Shown: positions 7,366-9,216 of the stretch, in pieces
How positions within the stretch are numbered: the stretch's first letter is position 1
Layout: each line of letters opens with the position of its first letter
From: Actinomycetota bacterium
GTDB lineage: Bacteria > Actinomycetota > Actinomycetes > Nanopelagicales > Nanopelagicaceae
Direction: 5' to 3'
Assembly: GCA_947503395.1 (NCBI GenBank)
Contig: CANNDP010000037.1
Coordinates: 1-9,216, forward strand
DNA length: 9,216 bases
Notes under the pieces: generated by a model
Told to the model about the DNA's origin: nothing
What the model saw: the letters and a program-made list of their open reading frames with translations, nothing else
The model's database searches: none
Position numbers and translations under genes: made by a program

Positions 7366-7371
7366 AAGATA
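7366..7371 (-). promoter_or_regulatory. -10 element giving a leaderless start for the fused nuclease gene
   Basis: On the minus strand TATCTT (complement of 7366-7371) fits TAnnnT and is followed by 6 nt and then the ATG at 7359, so transcription should start at or next to the A of the start codon. No Shine-Dalgarno sequence is present. The -35 region is weak. This geometry is the main reason for preferring the 7359 start. Confidence 0.5.
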
Positions 7372-7381
7372 GATGGGATTA

Positions 7382-7410
7382 ATGACATTTAGCCTGATTA
7401 ACTTTAGGGT
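7382..7410 (+). promoter_or_regulatory. Promoter of the hydrolase-dcp pair, leaderless
   Basis: A -35 hexamer ATGACA (7382-7387, 5/6 match to TTGACA) is separated by 17 nt from TAGGGT (7405-7410, TAnnnT form). The ATG at 7417 begins 6 nt after the -10, so the start codon would coincide with the transcription start. An overlapping TAACTT (7399-7404) is a closer -10 by composition but would place the start near 7411 and has a poorer -35. No Shine-Dalgarno sequence is present. Confidence 0.55.
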
Positions 7411-7416
7411 GCGCAT

Positions 7417-8187
7417 ATGGCCATTGAAGGAGCGCCCCAAGGTTGGTTATCTGACTATCGGGCTAAGGGCTCCGGTTCAAATGCTGATATTGGAGTTCTT
7501 CTAGTCCATGGCTTTACTGGATCCCCAGCATCGATGCGACCTTTCGCGCATTTTCTCAACGAAAGGGGATATCAAGTCTCTGTTCCTGTAATCCCCGGAC
7601 ATGCAAGTAGATGGCAGGATCTAAATAAAGTGCACTGGTCTAGTTGGGCCCAAAAAGTTGAGCAGGAGCTTGTCGAGTTAAAGAAAACTTGTAGGAAAGT
7701 ATTCATAGTTGGCTTATCAATGGGTGGCGGAAATAGTCTCTATGTCGCAGCAGATCACCAAGATAAAGTTGATGGAATTGTTCTGGTAAATCCAATGATT
7801 CATATCCCAGGTCTACAAATCAAATTTGTTTCCATTATTTCCAAGGTGCAAAAATCTCGCGCCTCGGTTGGAGATGATATTAAGAAACCTGGCGTAACTG
7901 AGTGGGGTTATGACGCCCTACCTATCAAGGGAGTAGCTCAGCTATATAAGTATTTAAAGCTGGCTAGAAAGCGCCTACCTGGAGTTAAAACGCCAGTATT
8001 ACTTTTTCATAGCGTTGATGATCACACCCTAGATGTTTCCAATACTGAGATAATTCTGAATGAGATTGGTTCAAGTGAAAAGCAGAGAATTGAACTTCTA
8101 AATAGCTACCACGTAGCAACTCTTGATTATGATGCAGACGTTATCTTCGAAAATACTCGTCTATTTATCCAAGAAAGAAGCAAATGA
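7417..8187 (+). CDS. Alpha/beta-hydrolase, carboxylesterase/lipase family (Est30-like)
   Basis: This 256-residue cytoplasmic serine hydrolase resembles the carboxylesterase/monoacylglycerol lipase group (COG1647; Geobacillus Est30). The strand and oxyanion loop are GVLLVHGFTGSP (26-37). The nucleophile elbow is GLSMGG with S101. The acid is most likely D202 in HSVDDHTLD, and the catalytic histidine is H232 in NSYHVATLDYD, a context close to the family's. Between the elbow and the acid lies a small cap region (about 127-185). There is no signal peptide or membrane segment. The substrate is not predictable; short-chain esters or monoacylglycerols are typical for the family. The stop overlaps the start of the next gene (ATGA), so the two are co-transcribed, though no functional link is evident. 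Confidence 0.9.
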   Translation: MAIEGAPQGWLSDYRAKGSGSNADIGVLLVHGFTGSPASMRPFAHFLNERGYQVSVPVIPGHASRWQDLNKVHWSSWAQKVEQELVELKKTCRKVFIVGLSMGGGNSLYVAADHQDKVDGIVLVNPMIHIPGLQIKFVSIISKVQKSRASVGDDIKKPGVTEWGYDALPIKGVAQLYKYLKLARKRLPGVKTPVLLFHSVDDHTLDVSNTEIILNEIGSSEKQRIELLNSYHVATLDYDADVIFENTRLFIQERSK

Positions 8188-9216
8188 GCCAAAACCCATT
8201 CCTAACTAAGTCAAACCTTGAGTATGAATTACCGCCATTTGCAGAAATCTCAGAAGAGGATTATCTGCCAGCTTTCTATGCCGGAATGGATGAACAGCTA
8301 GCAGAGGTTGAAGAGATTACTGACCAATCTGAAGTGACCTTTGAAAATACCTTAGTAGCCCTTGAGAAAAGTGGCGGGATTTTAAGTAGAGTCGCAGCAG
8401 TTTTTTACAATAAATCTTCAAGTGATACCAATGATGCGATAGATAAAATAGAAGCAGAGATTGCTCCAAAGCTTGCAGCTCACTCCGATAAAATCAAGTT
8501 AAACCAGAAGCTCTTTGCTCGAATTACGCAACTTGTAAACTCTGGACTTAATTTAAATAGCGAGGATGCTTGGCTATTAAAGAGATATCACCGCGACTTT
8601 CTCCATGCAGGCGCGGGACTTTCAGATTCGCAGCGCGAGGAAATTAAGCGGATTAATGAGGAGTTATCGACTCTTCAAACCGAATTTAGTAAAAGAGTCT
8701 TGAGTGAAACCAATGATCTAGCTGTCTTTGCCGATGATATTAAGGAATTAGATGGCCTTTCTGAAAATCAAATTAAGGCCTGCAAGGCAGCGGCTGAGGC
8801 GCGTGGTGTTCAAGATAAATACATGATTGGCGCCGTTAATTTCACTGGCCATCCTCTACTGCGTTCGCTAAAGAATCGAAAGCTAAGAAAAAAGATTATG
8901 CAGGCCTCGCTTAGTAAAGGTCTTCGTGGAAATGACTTCGATACTAAGCAAGTTCTACTAAAGATGGTCAAATTAAGGGCGAAGCGAGCTGAAATTTTTG
9001 GAAAGAAAAGTCATGCCCAGTATTCGTTATCTGAGCAGACTGCGGGCTCTCCAGAGAGAGTCCATGACATGCTCAGAAAGATTGCTCCAGCTGCTCTTGC
9101 AAATGCTAAAGCCGAAGGTAGAGATCTTGAGCGGCTAGCCAAGCTAGATGGCATTGAAAAACTAGAGAGTTGGGATTGGGATTACTACACCGAAAAGGTT
9201 AGGGCTGAGAAATACG
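8184..9216 (+). CDS. dcp: M3-family peptidyl-dipeptidase, N-terminal half, cut by window
   Basis: About 344 codons are visible; the gene continues beyond the right edge. The opening NPFLTKSNLEYELPPF, then FENTLVALEKSGGILSRV and IAPKLAAHSDKIKLNQKLF, matches the N-terminal helical region of bacterial Dcp, a cytoplasmic zinc metallopeptidase that releases dipeptides from peptide C-termini. The family member is usually about 680 residues, with HEXXH in the second half, so the catalytic site is outside the window and activity cannot be judged. The related oligopeptidase A (PrlC) is a weaker alternative. The ATG overlaps the hydrolase TGA as ATGA, and the purine stretch AAGAAAGAAG just upstream may bind the ribosome. 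No signal peptide is seen. Confidence 0.87.
   Translation, partial: MSQNPFLTKSNLEYELPPFAEISEEDYLPAFYAGMDEQLAEVEEITDQSEVTFENTLVALEKSGGILSRVAAVFYNKSSSDTNDAIDKIEAEIAPKLAAHSDKIKLNQKLFARITQLVNSGLNLNSEDAWLLKRYHRDFLHAGAGLSDSQREEIKRINEELSTLQTEFSKRVLSETNDLAVFADDIKELDGLSENQIKACKAAAEARGVQDKYMIGAVNFTGHPLLRSLKNRKLRKKIMQASLSKGLRGNDFDTKQVLLKMVKLRAKRAEIFGKKSHAQYSLSEQTAGSPERVHDMLRKIAPAALANAKAEGRDLERLAKLDGIEKLESWDWDYYTEKVRAEKY

Noticed and set aside
7360..7440. 27-residue N-terminal extension of the nuclease from ATG at 7440 (or 7416)
   Set aside because: It would overlap the hydrolase gene, resembles no part of the exonuclease fold, and a well-placed -10 supports the start at 7359.

Overview
The window reads as chromosomal DNA from a small-genome, low-to-mid-GC actinobacterium. 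The gene order is the actinobacterial one: trpD lies divergent from a ctaE-qcrCAB block, and a fused DEDDh exonuclease/UvrC-like gene lies beyond trpD. From memory this matches the M. tuberculosis order Rv2191 to Rv2196. The base composition (mid-40s % GC by eye), very short intergenic gaps and 1 to 4 nt gene overlaps suggest a streamlined lineage such as the freshwater acI/Nanopelagicales group. That placement is an inference. The window holds no mobile element, CRISPR array, tRNA or rRNA that I can see.

Region 1 (1-3989, minus strand) is the respiratory operon, transcribed ctaE, qcrC, qcrA, qcrB. It encodes subunit III of the aa3 cytochrome c oxidase and the three core subunits of the cytochrome bc1 complex. 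The genes are packed at spacings of 0 nt, 4 nt and a 1 nt overlap. QcrC is a diheme, doubly membrane-anchored cytochrome c and QcrA is a three-helix Rieske protein, the hallmarks of the actinobacterial III-IV supercomplex that dispenses with a soluble cytochrome c. QcrB runs off the left edge.

Region 2 (3990-4132) is the divergent control region. It carries a GTGA-N6-TCAC palindrome matching the Crp/GlxR operator core. To its right, on the plus strand, are a small degenerate receiver-domain protein (4133-4543) and trpD (4562-5617), 18 nt apart and probably co-transcribed.

Region 3 (5560-7359, minus strand) encodes a DnaQ-type exonuclease fused to the GIY-YIG, cysteine-cluster and UVR parts of UvrC. 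Its 3' end overlaps the 3' end of trpD by 58 nt.

Region 4 (7360-7416) is a 57 nt divergent promoter in which both genes appear to start as leaderless transcripts. To its right are an alpha/beta-hydrolase (7417-8187) and an M3 peptidyl-dipeptidase (dcp) that overlap by ATGA. The peptidase is cut by the right edge before its catalytic motif. The main points for a second look are the Crp-like site, the receiver-like protein with a replaced conserved lysine, and the leaderless promoter geometry. I found no convincing wholly new system.
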